Positions 41,136-50,556 of a stretch of DNA of 64,000 bases are shown piece after piece. Below the pieces are notes generated by a model. The model did not search any database. It was not told the origin of the DNA and was given only the letters and a program-made list of their open reading frames with translations. The stretch lies in contig JADIYY010000001.1 in the NCBI GenBank assembly GCA_016705065.1, positions 310,001 through 374,000 of the forward strand. Reading direction: 5' to 3'. Position numbers and translations under genes: made by a program. The DNA is from Candidatus Aalborgiella aggregata. Its GTDB lineage: Bacteria > Pseudomonadota > Gammaproteobacteria > Burkholderiales > Burkholderiaceae_C. Within the stretch, counting starts at the first letter, position 1, and each line of letters begins with the position of its first letter.

Positions 41136-44108
41136 TCAGGTGCTGTGCAGGCCCAAACGGTACAACTTGGCATACGCGCCGTCTAAAGCCAGAAGTTCGG
41201 CGTGTGTGCCGATTTCTAAAATTTTGCCAGCACCCATCATGACTATGCGGTTGGCGTGTTCGACAGTGGAGAGTCTGTGGGCGATGACGAGGGTGGTGCG
41301 GCCTTGCATCAGGGTTTGCAGTGCATCTTGCACCGCGCGTTCACTTTCAGTATCGAGTGCCGATGTGGCTTCGTCCAAAATCAAAATGGGCGCGTCTTTG
41401 TAGAGTGCACGTGCAATCGCCAAGCGTTGTCGCTGGCCACCCGATAGTTGCACAGCGTTGTGACCAACGTTGGTGTTGATGCCTTGTGGCAGGTCTGCAA
41501 TCAACTCACCCAAACGCGCTGCTTGCAGGCATTCTTTCACGCGCTGGCGGTTGATGGTATCGGTTTGACCCAAAGCTACATTGTTGCCGATGCTGTCGTT
41601 CAACATCACCACGTGTTGACTGACGAATGCAAACTGATGGCGCAATGCGCCCAAATCCCAGTCTTTTAATTCCTGGCCATCCAAGCTGATACGGCCAGAT
41701 GTGGGTTCTAAGAAGCGGGGCAGCAAATTCACCAAAGTGGTTTTGCCTGAGCCTGATGCGCCCACCAAGGCAATGGTTTCGCCGTGTGAAATACTCAAGT
41801 TGAAATGATCGACCGCCAAACCCGTTTCACTGTTATAGCTGACCGAGACATCGTTGAATTCAATTTTGCCATCAGCCCGCTCTTTGCTGAATGTGCCGCA
41901 TTCTTCATCTTCAGTTTGATCGAGCAATGCAAAACCACGCTCTAAAGCGGCCAAGCCACGGGTGATGGGGTTGGTGATTTCAGACAGGTGTTTGATGGGT
42001 GCTACCAGCAACAGCATGGCAGTGACAAAAGCGGTGAATGCGCCCACACTTATGGCACCATCGGCACTTTGCAAGAGTGCAACCGAGATCACGGTTGACA
42101 AAGCCACGGCTGCCAACATTTGTGTCAAAGGCTTCATGGCAGCCGAAGTTTGGGTGGACCGAATCGACAAACGACGCAAGGTTTCGCTGATGCCTGCAAA
42201 GCGGCTGGCTTGGTCAAGTTGTGCTGTATGCAAGCGGATATCACGGTGTGCGAGCACGTTTTCTTCCACCACATAGGCCAAATCATCGGTAGAACCTTGG
42301 GTTGATTTGGTGATACCGTACAGTTTTTTCGACAACTTGGTCATGATCAAAGCCACCGCTGGCAGCATGATGGCGACGATCAAAGTCAATTGCCAATTAA
42401 GGTACAGCAAATAAAAAATCAATGCCACCAATGTGACAACGTCGCGTGTGAGCGAGACGATGGCACCCACTAACAAGCTGGCGCCACTGTTGACTTCGTA
42501 GACCACACTGTTAGCGAGTTCACTGGCAGATTGGTCAGAAAACAGCTTGAACTTGGCGTTCAGCAATTTGTCAAACATGTCACGGCGCATGCGCATCAAG
42601 CCCTTGGCAGTGATTTTGGTAACAGTGATTTCGGCGATGTAGCCCGCCAAGCCGCGAATGGCAAAAATGCCAATGATGGTGGCAGGCACCATCCAAATAT
42701 CAATGCTTCCTTTTTGAAAGCCGCGGTCCAGCAAAAGTTTCAATGCGGCTGGAATCAATGGCTCGGTAGCAGCGGCCAAGGCGGTGGCAAAAAAGACGAT
42801 GAACCAAGCACTCTTGGGGCTGCCAAAATACGGCACCAATCTGGCAAAGCGCTGTTGCAATGCCAGGGGTGTCAGCGCCTCATCGGGTGCGGACAAGCAC
42901 AAACCAGCCAACACACTCACGCACAGCGCATAAAAAGCAGTGCCCACATGGTGCGCAAATAGCGATTGGGTTAAACCAAAATCAATATAGGCTGTCACCA
43001 ACAATACGCCTGCTAGCGCATAGGCTTGGTTCGCGTCTTTACGGCGCAATATCTTCACGAAAAATGCCAGTGGTGCACCATACAACAATGCCAAGGCTAT
43101 ACCGCCCAGTAATCCTTTGGTTGCCAAAGCATGCAACATCTCATTGTGTGCATGGTGGAAGGTGGATGTGTATTGGCTGACTTGCCCAGCTTGGTAGAAG
43201 ACTTGAATTTCCTGGTGGTAATTGCTGTGACCAACACCCAAGAACGGGTTTGCTACAAACATGCGGATGGCAGATTGCCACATTTCAATGCGTGCACCAA
43301 ATGAGGTGACAGGGTCGCCTGTGAGGTAGCGTTGCCAATCGATCCTGACTTCTGCGATGCGCTTGCCCACACCCAATTCTGGTATGAATGCTGACAAGAT
43401 CAAAACACCAATGCCAAGGATGGCGGTTAACACAATTTTTTGGCGCAACTTTTTGCTACTGTATATGTACAAAGGAATCAGCGACAAGCACAATGCCACC
43501 CACCCACCTTTGGTGACCGATAAAACCGATGCGCCCAAGCCGGCAAAAAACGATATATACAGTAGCGGCGCAAGCTTGGTTTCAGAATAACGAATCAAAC
43601 CTGCCAATGACATCAAAGCCATGGCCATGGCGATATCACCAAACATGATGATTTGTCTAAAGCCATGTGCACGCTCTATGCCCAAACCAAATCGCTGGTA
43701 AATAGCAAAAAATAAGGCCCCTAAAGTGCCAAAGAACAAGCCATACCACAGCCATTTTTGCTGCGGTTTGTGCAGGGCAATCAAAGCCAACGCAGGTAGC
43801 GACAACAATTGCAAAGCCGATTTGTCCAGCGCCGCTAAACTATCGCCAGATATCAACAATGAAAAAAGGATGACGACAAAATTTACCGCAAAGGCGATGG
43901 GGATAAAATAACAATGTTTGAAAATGTCTTTGGCATGTTGCCACAAAGGTTTGGCGTAAACAATACCAGCGACAATGAAGACAAGCTCCATCAAGGCTAT
44001 GCCATGTTTCGTTGTCAGCGCCAAAGCTGGCAACAACAAGGTCAGCCAAGAAGTAACATAAGTGCCCAAATGGGAATTAATAGGTGATTTTCTGAAAATT
44101 TCTGTCAT
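41136..44108 (-). CDS. O-antigen ligase-like/MsbA fusion protein
   Basis: One 990-residue frame joins two envelope functions. Residues 1-405 are a polytopic O-antigen ligase/polymerase (WaaL/Wzy_C family) with the periplasmic loop containing HHAHNEMLHALATKGLLGG (about residues 318-336). Residues about 418-990 are a complete MsbA-type half-transporter: a six-helix domain starting FARLVPYFGS, Walker A GASGSGKT at 783-790, signature LSGGQRQRLA and Walker B ILILDEATSALD. The two proteins normally come from neighbouring genes. I chose the ATG at 44108; ATGs at 44111 and 44114 or a TTG at 44069 are alternatives. It overlaps the 5' end of the divergent glycosyltransferase. Confidence 0.9.
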   Translation of the reverse strand: MTEIFRKSPINSHLGTYVTSWLTLLLPALALTTKHGIALMELVFIVAGIVYAKPLWQHAKDIFKHCYFIPIAFAVNFVVILFSLLISGDSLAALDKSALQLLSLPALALIALHKPQQKWLWYGLFFGTLGALFFAIYQRFGLGIERAHGFRQIIMFGDIAMAMALMSLAGLIRYSETKLAPLLYISFFAGLGASVLSVTKGGWVALCLSLIPLYIYSSKKLRQKIVLTAILGIGVLILSAFIPELGVGKRIAEVRIDWQRYLTGDPVTSFGARIEMWQSAIRMFVANPFLGVGHSNYHQEIQVFYQAGQVSQYTSTFHHAHNEMLHALATKGLLGGIALALLYGAPLAFFVKILRRKDANQAYALAGVLLVTAYIDFGLTQSLFAHHVGTAFYALCVSVLAGLCLSAPDEALTPLALQQRFARLVPYFGSPKSAWFIVFFATALAAATEPLIPAALKLLLDRGFQKGSIDIWMVPATIIGIFAIRGLAGYIAEITVTKITAKGLMRMRRDMFDKLLNAKFKLFSDQSASELANSVVYEVNSGASLLVGAIVSLTRDVVTLVALIFYLLYLNWQLTLIVAIMLPAVALIMTKLSKKLYGITKSTQGSTDDLAYVVEENVLAHRDIRLHTAQLDQASRFAGISETLRRLSIRSTQTSAAMKPLTQMLAAVALSTVISVALLQSADGAISVGAFTAFVTAMLLLVAPIKHLSEITNPITRGLAALERGFALLDQTEDEECGTFSKERADGKIEFNDVSVSYNSETGLAVDHFNLSISHGETIALVGASGSGKTTLVNLLPRFLEPTSGRISLDGQELKDWDLGALRHQFAFVSQHVVMLNDSIGNNVALGQTDTINRQRVKECLQAARLGELIADLPQGINTNVGHNAVQLSGGQRQRLAIARALYKDAPILILDEATSALDTESERAVQDALQTLMQGRTTLVIAHRLSTVEHANRIVMMGAGKILEIGTHAELLALDGAYAKLYRLGLHST

Positions 44109-44847
44109 CATCATCACCAAGAATGAAGAGCGCGACATTGCAGCATGTCTGAATAGCGTGAGTTTTGCGGATGAAGTCATTATAGTTGACTCAGGCAGTA
44201 CAGACGCTACAGTCGCGATAGCACAAAGCATGGGTGCTAAGGTCATCAATAGACCGGATTGGATTGGGTTTGGGGCGCAAAAAAACCGCGCTTTAGATGC
44301 TGCCACAGGCGATTGGGTTTTATCGCTGGATGCCGATGAACGCATTTCTGAAGCATCAAAAATTGAAATTCTGCAAGCCATCAATTCCAACACGGCGCAA
44401 GCGTTTTACTTGCCACGCTCGTCAGCCTATTGCGGTACGTTTTTGCGTCATTCGGGTTGGTGGCCCGATCATTTGATTCGCTTGTGGCAACGCGGGTATG
44501 CGCGTTTTTCTGATGACATCGTTCACGAAAAAGCGGTGCCAACTGGAACTATTGGCAAGCTTAAGAATCCCATCATCCATTACTGCCACAATGACCACGA
44601 AGAAATAATTGCCAAGATGAACCGTTATTCAACAGACAATGCTGTACAAGCGTATGCGCGTGGTAAACGTGCCAGTCTGTTCGACGCTTTGTATCACGGG
44701 TTTTGGGGGTTTTTTAGAACATACTTTCTTCAACGCGGGTTTTTAGATGGTTCTGCGGGATTGATGTATGCCATATCTCGCGCTGAAGCGAGTTACTACA
44801 AGTACATCAAACTGCGTCATCTTGATTTAACTGCCAAGAATCAATAG
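44062..44847 (+). CDS. Family 2 glycosyltransferase, WaaE/KdtX-like
   Basis: A 261-residue GT-A glycosyltransferase. ISVIIITKNEERDIAACL, DEVIIVDSGSTDATVAIA and LSLDADERIS are the GT2 nucleotide-sugar and DxD motifs; GFGAQKNRALDAA is typical of the WaaE/KdtX group that adds glucose to the LPS inner core. The start is uncertain: a GTG at 44062 gives the listed product, while a CTG at 44092 lies behind AGGTGA. The 5' end overlaps the divergent ligase-MsbA fusion, matching a shared LPS core/lipid A role. Confidence 0.88.
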   Translation: MPKWELIGDFLKISVIIITKNEERDIAACLNSVSFADEVIIVDSGSTDATVAIAQSMGAKVINRPDWIGFGAQKNRALDAATGDWVLSLDADERISEASKIEILQAINSNTAQAFYLPRSSAYCGTFLRHSGWWPDHLIRLWQRGYARFSDDIVHEKAVPTGTIGKLKNPIIHYCHNDHEEIIAKMNRYSTDNAVQAYARGKRASLFDALYHGFWGFFRTYFLQRGFLDGSAGLMYAISRAEASYYKYIKLRHLDLTAKNQ

Positions 44848-44875
44848 TCATTTCATAATCGAATCAACAACATCA

Positions 44876-46180
44876 ATGAACACCACATCAGCATTTATGT
44901 TTCATCGCACATTCATGAATCGATTTTTAGCTGTTTTAACGGCTACTTTTGCTGTGGCTCTGCCGGCAAGTGCGCAGTTCAAATTGGATGTATCAGGTGT
45001 GGGTATGACGCAAATCCCCATTGCTATGACGGCATTCCGCGGAGAAGATGCGGCCATGCAAAAAATCAGTGCCATTATTTTGGCTGATTTGGCACGCAGT
45101 GGCCGCTTTCGGGCAATTGATCATGCGGTTGCAGGTGCTGATGAAAACACTAATCCTGATTTTTCGGCATTGCGGCAAAAAGGTGCAGATGCATACGTTG
45201 CAGGCAGTATCAACCGTTTGGCTGACGGACGTTTGGATGTGCGTTTTCGCTTGCGGGATGTTGTCAAGGGTAGTGATTTAGGTGCGCTCAGTCGTGTTGA
45301 TGTACCTGGCAATGCACGTTTGACAGCGCATTTCATTTCCGACTTCATTTATGAAAAACTCACAGGTGAAAAAGGTGTGTTTTCAACTCGCATTGCGTAT
45401 GTGACCAAATCGGGTGCGCGATATAACTTGTGGGTAACCGACGCCGATGGAGAAAACGCGCAATCTGCCTTATCCAGCACGCAACCGATTATTTCACCGT
45501 CATGGTTACCCAATGGCTCACAAATCACCTACGTTTCATTTGAGGCTGGCAAACCACAAGTTTGGATGCACGAGGTCGCAACAGGCCGCCGTAGTTTGTT
45601 GGCAAACTTCAAGGGATCGAACAGTGCACCTGCATGGTCACCTGACGGTAGCACCTTGGCATTGACACTGACGATGTCTGGCAACACGCAAATTTATGCA
45701 TTACCTGTCGGATCAAGTGAACCCAAACGTCTCACGCAAAGCGATGGCATTGATACCGAGGCACAGTTTTCTGCAGATGGACGCAGTATCTATTTTGTCA
45801 GTGACCGTGGTGGTTCGCCACAAATCTACCGCATGGGTGCAGCAGGCGGCAGTGCAGAGCGCATCACTTTCAATGGTGGGTATAACATTTCACCGGCTTT
45901 AAGTGCTGATGGGCGCTGGATGGCCTATATTTCTCGCATTGGTTCGGCATATAAATTGCACGTGATGGATTTGTCCACCAAAACCTCAACAGCTATCACA
46001 GATACTTGGTCTGATGAACGACCTAGTTTTGCTGCCAATAGCAAGCTGATAGTTTATGCAACTAAGTTGCAAGGTAGAGAAGCTATGATGACAACAACGG
46101 TTGACGGGCGCATCAAAGCCAGATTGGCCGGTGTGGCGGGAGATATTCGCGAACCAGCATGGGGGCCTTATGGTCGGTAA
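44876..46180 (+). CDS. tolB: Tol-Pal system protein TolB
   Basis: A 434-residue periplasmic protein: signal peptide (RFLAVLTATFAVALPASA, cleavage before Gln34), an N-terminal alpha/beta domain and a six-bladed beta-propeller with repeated SPSWLPNG, APAWSPDGSTLA and FSADGRSIYFVSDRGG blades. TolB binds Pal and takes part in outer-membrane invagination at division. Three ATGs are in frame (44876, 44897, 44915); the last fits the signal peptide best. tolQ, tolR and tolA are not in the window. It leads tolB-pal-cpoB. Confidence 0.95.
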   Translation: MNTTSAFMFHRTFMNRFLAVLTATFAVALPASAQFKLDVSGVGMTQIPIAMTAFRGEDAAMQKISAIILADLARSGRFRAIDHAVAGADENTNPDFSALRQKGADAYVAGSINRLADGRLDVRFRLRDVVKGSDLGALSRVDVPGNARLTAHFISDFIYEKLTGEKGVFSTRIAYVTKSGARYNLWVTDADGENAQSALSSTQPIISPSWLPNGSQITYVSFEAGKPQVWMHEVATGRRSLLANFKGSNSAPAWSPDGSTLALTLTMSGNTQIYALPVGSSEPKRLTQSDGIDTEAQFSADGRSIYFVSDRGGSPQIYRMGAAGGSAERITFNGGYNISPALSADGRWMAYISRIGSAYKLHVMDLSTKTSTAITDTWSDERPSFAANSKLIVYATKLQGREAMMTTTVDGRIKARLAGVAGDIREPAWGPYGR

Positions 46181-46273
46181 TCAGCTGGAAAGGTCAGTGG
46201 CGCATGGGTTTGTCGGAATCAATGCGGCAAGTTCGACGTTTGATTTATTTTTAAAACCAAAAGGAAGTGCAAT

Positions 46274-46816
46274 ATGAAAAAATCATTACTCCCAATTCTT
46301 TTTTCGGCATTGTTGGTGGCATGCTCTACAGCTGTACCATTAGATACACCTGTCGTCGATAACCCTGGGACGTCTGTGACCTCAGGCGCTGGAGCGGGTA
46401 CAGGCGGACAGATTGGTGCCCAAACAGGCTCAGGTGTGACTACGGTTGATCTTGGCAGTGCTTCTGGCAATGATCCTGGTCCAGCCAATGTTGGAAAAAT
46501 CGTGTACTTTGATTTTGATAGTTTTGTGGTTAAACCAGAATATGCCAGTGTGATTGATGGCCATGTACGGTATTTGAATGCGCGCAAGAACCTGAAAATC
46601 ACTGTAGAAGGTCATACCGATTCTTCTGGTGGACGTGAGTACAACTTGGCATTGGGACAAAAACGTGCCGAAGCTGTGGCTCGCGCCATGAGGTTATCTG
46701 GTTTGGCTGATCGTCAAATTGAAGCAGTGAGTTTTGGCAAAGAAAAACCTGCTGCTTTGGGTGCCGACGATGCTTCGATGGCCAAGAATCGCCGCGCTGA
46801 AGTCAATTACAGATAG
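46274..46816 (+). CDS. pal: Peptidoglycan-associated lipoprotein Pal
   Basis: A 180-residue lipoprotein: lipobox LVAC with Cys17, a Gly/Thr-rich linker (GAGAGTGGQIGAQTGSG), then an OmpA-like domain with VYFDFDSFVVKPEY and VEGHTDSSGGREYNLALGQKRAEAV. It tethers the outer membrane to peptidoglycan and binds TolB. AAGGAAG precedes the ATG. It lies 93 bases after tolB. Confidence 0.96.
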   Translation: MKKSLLPILFSALLVACSTAVPLDTPVVDNPGTSVTSGAGAGTGGQIGAQTGSGVTTVDLGSASGNDPGPANVGKIVYFDFDSFVVKPEYASVIDGHVRYLNARKNLKITVEGHTDSSGGREYNLALGQKRAEAVARAMRLSGLADRQIEAVSFGKEKPAALGADDASMAKNRRAEVNYR

Positions 46817-46849
46817 TTTTGATTTTTTAATCTCTCTGAAGAAGTCACT

Positions 46850-47650
46850 ATGAATTTGAGCATGTGGTCGCGCCCCGTTTCTCTGTTAGCTTTAACGTTG
46901 TCTTTAACAACTGCACAGGCAGGTATTTTTGATGATGACGAAGCGCGCAAAGCGATTTTGGATTTGCGTCAGCAGTTTGTCACAATGACTGCTGATCAAA
47001 ACGCATTAAAAGCTTCGCAACAAGCAGTGAATGAGGACAACACACGGATTCGCGCTGGCATGCTTGAGTTGCAAAACCAAATTGACAGGCTGAAAACGGA
47101 TATTGCACTTTTGCGCGGTGAAAATGAGCAGCTCAAGCGCATGGTGGCTGAATTGCAATTGGCTTCTTCCGATATTCAAAAACGACAAACCGCTCTGGTG
47201 CAAACAACTGAACAACGCTTAAGCAAATTTGAACCAGTCAAAGTGCAATTGGATGGACGCGAATTTGTCGTCGACCCGAACGAAAAGCGAGATTACGACG
47301 CGGCATTTGATGTTTTCCGCTCAGGTGATTATTCAAAAGCGCAAAAAGCGATTGCTGAATTCATGCAGCGTTACCCATCGACTCTGTACAGTCCGTCGGC
47401 CATGTTCTGGCTGGGCAATGCACAATATTCAACACGCAATTACAAGGAAGCCATAGCCAGTTTCCGCGCTGTCATCGCCCAAGCTGCTAACCATTTGCGC
47501 GCAGCTGATGCCTTGCTCTCGATCGCAAACTGCCAAGTTGAAATGAAAGACACCAAATCTGCAAAAGCCACTTTGAACGAATTGCTGAAAAAGTACCCTA
47601 GTTCAGAAGCTGCGGCAACTGGTGCCGAACGCTTGGTGCAGTTGAAGTAA
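46850..47650 (+). CDS. cpoB: Cell division coordinator CpoB (YbgF)
   Basis: A 266-residue periplasmic protein: signal peptide ending TAQA, an N-terminal coiled coil (about residues 30-110) for trimerisation, then tetratricopeptide repeats (AAFDVFRSGDYSKAQKAI, FWLGNAQYSTRNYKEAI). It links Tol-Pal to PBP1B activity during constriction. It lies 33 bases after pal and 2 bases before tcdA. Confidence 0.94.
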   Translation: MNLSMWSRPVSLLALTLSLTTAQAGIFDDDEARKAILDLRQQFVTMTADQNALKASQQAVNEDNTRIRAGMLELQNQIDRLKTDIALLRGENEQLKRMVAELQLASSDIQKRQTALVQTTEQRLSKFEPVKVQLDGREFVVDPNEKRDYDAAFDVFRSGDYSKAQKAIAEFMQRYPSTLYSPSAMFWLGNAQYSTRNYKEAIASFRAVIAQAANHLRAADALLSIANCQVEMKDTKSAKATLNELLKKYPSSEAAATGAERLVQLK

Positions 47651-47652
47651 AC

Positions 47653-48426
47653 ATGGATTTTGAACGTCGCTTTGGCGGCTTGGTGCGCTTGTATGGTGAA
47701 CAAGGCGCCCATGCCATATATCAAGCGCATGTTGTCGTTATCGGACTGGGCGGCGTGGGTTCATGGGCAGCCGAATCATTGGCACGCAGCGGGGTGGGGC
47801 GCTTGACCTTGATCGACATGGACCATGTGGCCGAATCGAATATCAACCGCCAAGTGATGGCACTGGATTCAAGCTTGGGCCAAGCCAAAGTACTGGCCAT
47901 GCGTGACCGCATTGCATACATTAACCCCAATTGTGTTGTGACGTGCATCGAAGAATTTGTCACACCTGAAAATATCGAGTTGATCATGCCAAAGGATGCT
48001 CAGGCTGTGATTGATGCTTGTGATCAAGTTCATGCCAAAGTGGCGCTAGCTGCATGGGCCAAAAAATTCAAATGCCATTTTCTAACTGTAGGAGCAGCTG
48101 GCGGTATACGGCACGCACACCTGGTAGATATTGAAGATTTATCTAAAGTCACACATGATCCCTTGCTGGCGCAATGCCGTTATCAATTGCGAAAATTTCA
48201 TGGTGCCGCGCGTGAAGGCAAACGCATAGGCGTTAATTGTGTATTCAGCCGCGAAGCGGTAAAGAGCCCTGATCAAGTCTGCGATTCAGTAGCCGACGAT
48301 GCCACGCTGAACTGCCATGGTTATGGCTCCGTGGTAAGTGTGACGGCGACTTTTGGAATCTGTGCAGCCGGTTGGGTATTGGATAAATTAGCCAATTTTG
48401 CATCGGTGCAAACAAATCGAGCCTAA
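47653..48426 (+). CDS. tcdA: tRNA threonylcarbamoyladenosine dehydratase TcdA
   Basis: A 257-residue E1-like (ThiF-fold) enzyme. RRFGGLVRLYGEQG is the TcdA start; VVVIGLGGVGSWAAESL binds ATP, and DMDHVAESNINRQ and DACDQVHAKVALAAW are signature segments. It dehydrates t6A37 to the cyclic ct6A form in ANN-decoding tRNAs. The gene follows cpoB by 2 bases and is followed by a tRNA-Lys gene, whose product is a substrate of this modification. Confidence 0.94.
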   Translation: MDFERRFGGLVRLYGEQGAHAIYQAHVVVIGLGGVGSWAAESLARSGVGRLTLIDMDHVAESNINRQVMALDSSLGQAKVLAMRDRIAYINPNCVVTCIEEFVTPENIELIMPKDAQAVIDACDQVHAKVALAAWAKKFKCHFLTVGAAGGIRHAHLVDIEDLSKVTHDPLLAQCRYQLRKFHGAAREGKRIGVNCVFSREAVKSPDQVCDSVADDATLNCHGYGSVVSVTATFGICAAGWVLDKLANFASVQTNRA

Positions 48427-48510
48427 AAACCGCTATAATTTGAGGCTTTCCTACTGCGAGCAAATGTCCAAAGCAAATGTTTCAAGCAGATGTTGAAGTA
48501 GGGTAAATTT

Positions 48511-48586
48511 GGGTCTTTAGCTCAGCCGGTAGAGCAGCGGACTTTTAATCCGTTGGTCGCGAGTTCGAATCTCGCAGGACCCACCA
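48511..48586 (+). tRNA. tRNA-Lys (anticodon UUU)
   Basis: A 76-nt cloverleaf: acceptor GGGTCTT/AGGACCC, D arm with AGCTCAGCCGGTAGAGC, anticodon loop CTTTTAA (anticodon TTT), T loop GTTCGAATC and encoded CCA. A terminator follows. Confidence 0.97.
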
Positions 48587-48590
48587 AATT

Positions 48591-48625
48591 CAAACCCCGT
48601 AAGCCATGTGTTTACGGGGTTTTGT
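48591..48625 (+). terminator. Rho-independent terminator after tRNA-Lys
   Basis: AAACCCCGTAA and TTACGGGGTTT form an 11-bp perfect stem with a short loop and a following TTTGTTATTT run. Confidence 0.85.
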
Positions 48626-48696
48626 TATTTGGCTTTGTCAGTAGAATGGTGCGTGAAATTTCCCATTCTGATTTGACCCTCACCTCCTGTTTACCA

Positions 48697-49512
48697 ATGT
48701 TTACTGACTCCCATTGCCATCTTGACTTTCCTGAACTGCAGTCCAATTTGACCGAGATCCGCTCGCAAATGGACCAAGCGCAGGTTAGCCGTGCATTATG
48801 TATTGGTACAACTCTTGAAAAATTCCCCGCCGTGCATGCTCTGGCAACGATGCACGCTAATTTTTGGGCCACTGTGGGCGTTCATCCTGACAACGATCCC
48901 AGTGATGATTTGCAAGAACCAACTCTAGATGATTTGATTCAACGCGCTAATTTACCGCGTGTGGTGGGTATTGGCGAAACGGGTTTGGACTATTACCGTT
49001 TGGGTGAGCGCACGGTAGCCGATATGCAATGGCAACGCGACCGTTTCAGGGTGCATATACATGCAGCGCAAGCGGTGATGAAGCCATTGGTGATTCACAC
49101 CCGCGCTGCCTCAGCCGACACATTGGCGATTTTGCGTGAAGAAGGCGAGACTGAGGGCAATCAGTCGGGTGGCAAATCGGCAGGCGGTGTGTTTCACTGT
49201 TTTACTGAAACAGCTGAGGTGGCCAGAGCGGCTTTGGACATGGGTTTCTATATTTCATTTTCTGGAATATTGACTTTTAAAACAGCGCAAGACTTGCGCG
49301 ACGTTGCGGCATTTGTGCCGATGGACAGAATTTTGATTGAAACCGACAGCCCCTACCTGGCACCCGTGCCATACCGTGGTAAAACCAACAATCCTTCCTA
49401 TGTGCCGTATGTGGCGCAACAAATTGCCACTATCAAAGGCTTGTCGGTAGAAGAGGTGGGACGTACCACCAGTGCCAATTTTGATGCATTGTTTACTGGG
49501 GTTTTGGCATGA
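48697..49512 (+). CDS. TatD-family metal-dependent hydrolase
   Basis: A 271-residue TIM-barrel hydrolase. The metal site begins with DSHCHLDF (His6, His8); GIGETGLDYYR has the metal-bridging Glu; VIHTRAAS and the later FHCF add histidines; ILIETDSPYLAPVP holds the Asp. TatD proteins are 3'-5' DNA/RNA exonucleases involved in repair. The ATG at 48697 starts the family's MFTDSHCH; the open frame reaches back into the tRNA gene without support. It overlaps the ankyrin gene by 4 bases. Confidence 0.94.
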   Translation: MFTDSHCHLDFPELQSNLTEIRSQMDQAQVSRALCIGTTLEKFPAVHALATMHANFWATVGVHPDNDPSDDLQEPTLDDLIQRANLPRVVGIGETGLDYYRLGERTVADMQWQRDRFRVHIHAAQAVMKPLVIHTRAASADTLAILREEGETEGNQSGGKSAGGVFHCFTETAEVARAALDMGFYISFSGILTFKTAQDLRDVAAFVPMDRILIETDSPYLAPVPYRGKTNNPSYVPYVAQQIATIKGLSVEEVGRTTSANFDALFTGVLA

Positions 49513-50438
49513 AACCATTTAAGTTTTCGCACTGGTCTTGCATTCAAACTGGATTGTTGTCAATCGCAGTTGCAGTCCTCATGTCTTTGACAGCGGCAAA
49601 GCCATCGTATGCCGCACCTGTCGATGATTATTTCACAGCCATTAAAAACGACAACGATGGTGCAGTTGTCACTTTGTTGTTTCGTGGTTTAGATGTCAAC
49701 ACCGTAGATGCGCAGGGACGCCATGGTTTGCAAATTGCGTTGGCGGAAGGGTCTTTAAAAGTAGCCAAAACTTTGCTCGATTTGTCCAGCACACAGGTCA
49801 ATACCAAAAGCAAGCAAGATGAAACTCCCTTGATGATGGCCGCACTCAAAGGCCATTTGGACATGGCCAAGCGCATCATCAAAAAAGGCGGAGATGTGAA
49901 TAAAACAGGCTGGACACCGCTGCACTATGCCGCAACCGGTGGTCACATTGAGGTCATGAAACTTCTTTTGGAAGAACATGCCTACATTGATGCTGAGTCG
50001 CCCAACAAAAGCACGCCCATCATGTTGGCAGCCATGTATGGCACGCCACAGGCGGTGGAGTTGTTGATAGAAGAGGGCGCTGATTTATTGGTAAAAAATG
50101 AACTGGGATTGACGGTGCTGGACTTTGCCAAGCAAGCCGATCGCCTTGACATTGCCAAAGTGATTGAAGAAGCCATTCGCTGGGATGAAAAAGAGGCAGC
50201 CAAAGAAGCAGCAAAAGAAGCTGCGAAAGAATCAGCGAAGGTAGTTCCAATAACCAATCAGGCTATCAGTGCCAATGCAGAGTCTGCTGCAACTATCCCA
50301 CCACGGCAACAACTGCGTTTAACGAATCAACTCAGTATTGTTAAACCTTCGTTGCAAAAAACGCCTGTGAAAGAGCCTGTGAAAGAACCAGAAGTTCAAA
50401 CCAACATTCGGTCTGCTTTTGATGAACCAACTAAATAA
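49509..50438 (+). CDS. Secreted ankyrin-repeat protein
   Basis: A 309-residue exported protein: signal peptide ending SYAA (about residue 35), then five to six ankyrin repeats (DETPLMMAALKGHLDMAKRI, GWTPLHYAATGGHIEVMKLL, STPIMLAAMYGTPQAVELL). The C-terminal tail starts with a charged Ala/Lys/Glu repeat (EAAKEAAKEAAKE) and is then Pro/Lys-rich and disordered. Ankyrin repeats mediate protein binding; the partner is unknown. It is coupled to tatD by an ATGA overlap. Confidence 0.9.
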   Translation: MKPFKFSHWSCIQTGLLSIAVAVLMSLTAAKPSYAAPVDDYFTAIKNDNDGAVVTLLFRGLDVNTVDAQGRHGLQIALAEGSLKVAKTLLDLSSTQVNTKSKQDETPLMMAALKGHLDMAKRIIKKGGDVNKTGWTPLHYAATGGHIEVMKLLLEEHAYIDAESPNKSTPIMLAAMYGTPQAVELLIEEGADLLVKNELGLTVLDFAKQADRLDIAKVIEEAIRWDEKEAAKEAAKEAAKESAKVVPITNQAISANAESAATIPPRQQLRLTNQLSIVKPSLQKTPVKEPVKEPEVQTNIRSAFDEPTK

Positions 50439-50456
50439 TAAAGTGGTTTAACTATG

Positions 50457-50513
50457 TTTGCTATATATTTAATAGCAAACTAGGCAATAAATACGCCGGT
50501 TATAGCCTAAAAA
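50457..50513 (+). repeat. Dispersed 50-57 bp repeat, copy 14 (intergenic)
   Basis: Forward copy between convergent ankyrin and rho genes: GCTATATATTTAATAGC, then AAACTAGGCAATAAATAC and GCCGGTTATAGCCTAAAA. The closest match to consensus. Confidence 0.93.
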
Positions 50514-50556
50514 GGCATATAAAATTTTTTGTGACAGGTAGTTTTTATCGTCTGTA

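Noticed and set aside
44109..44393. A 95-residue N-terminal extension of the ligase-MsbA fusion
   Set aside because: It is the antisense strand of the well-supported glycosyltransferase and lacks membrane character.
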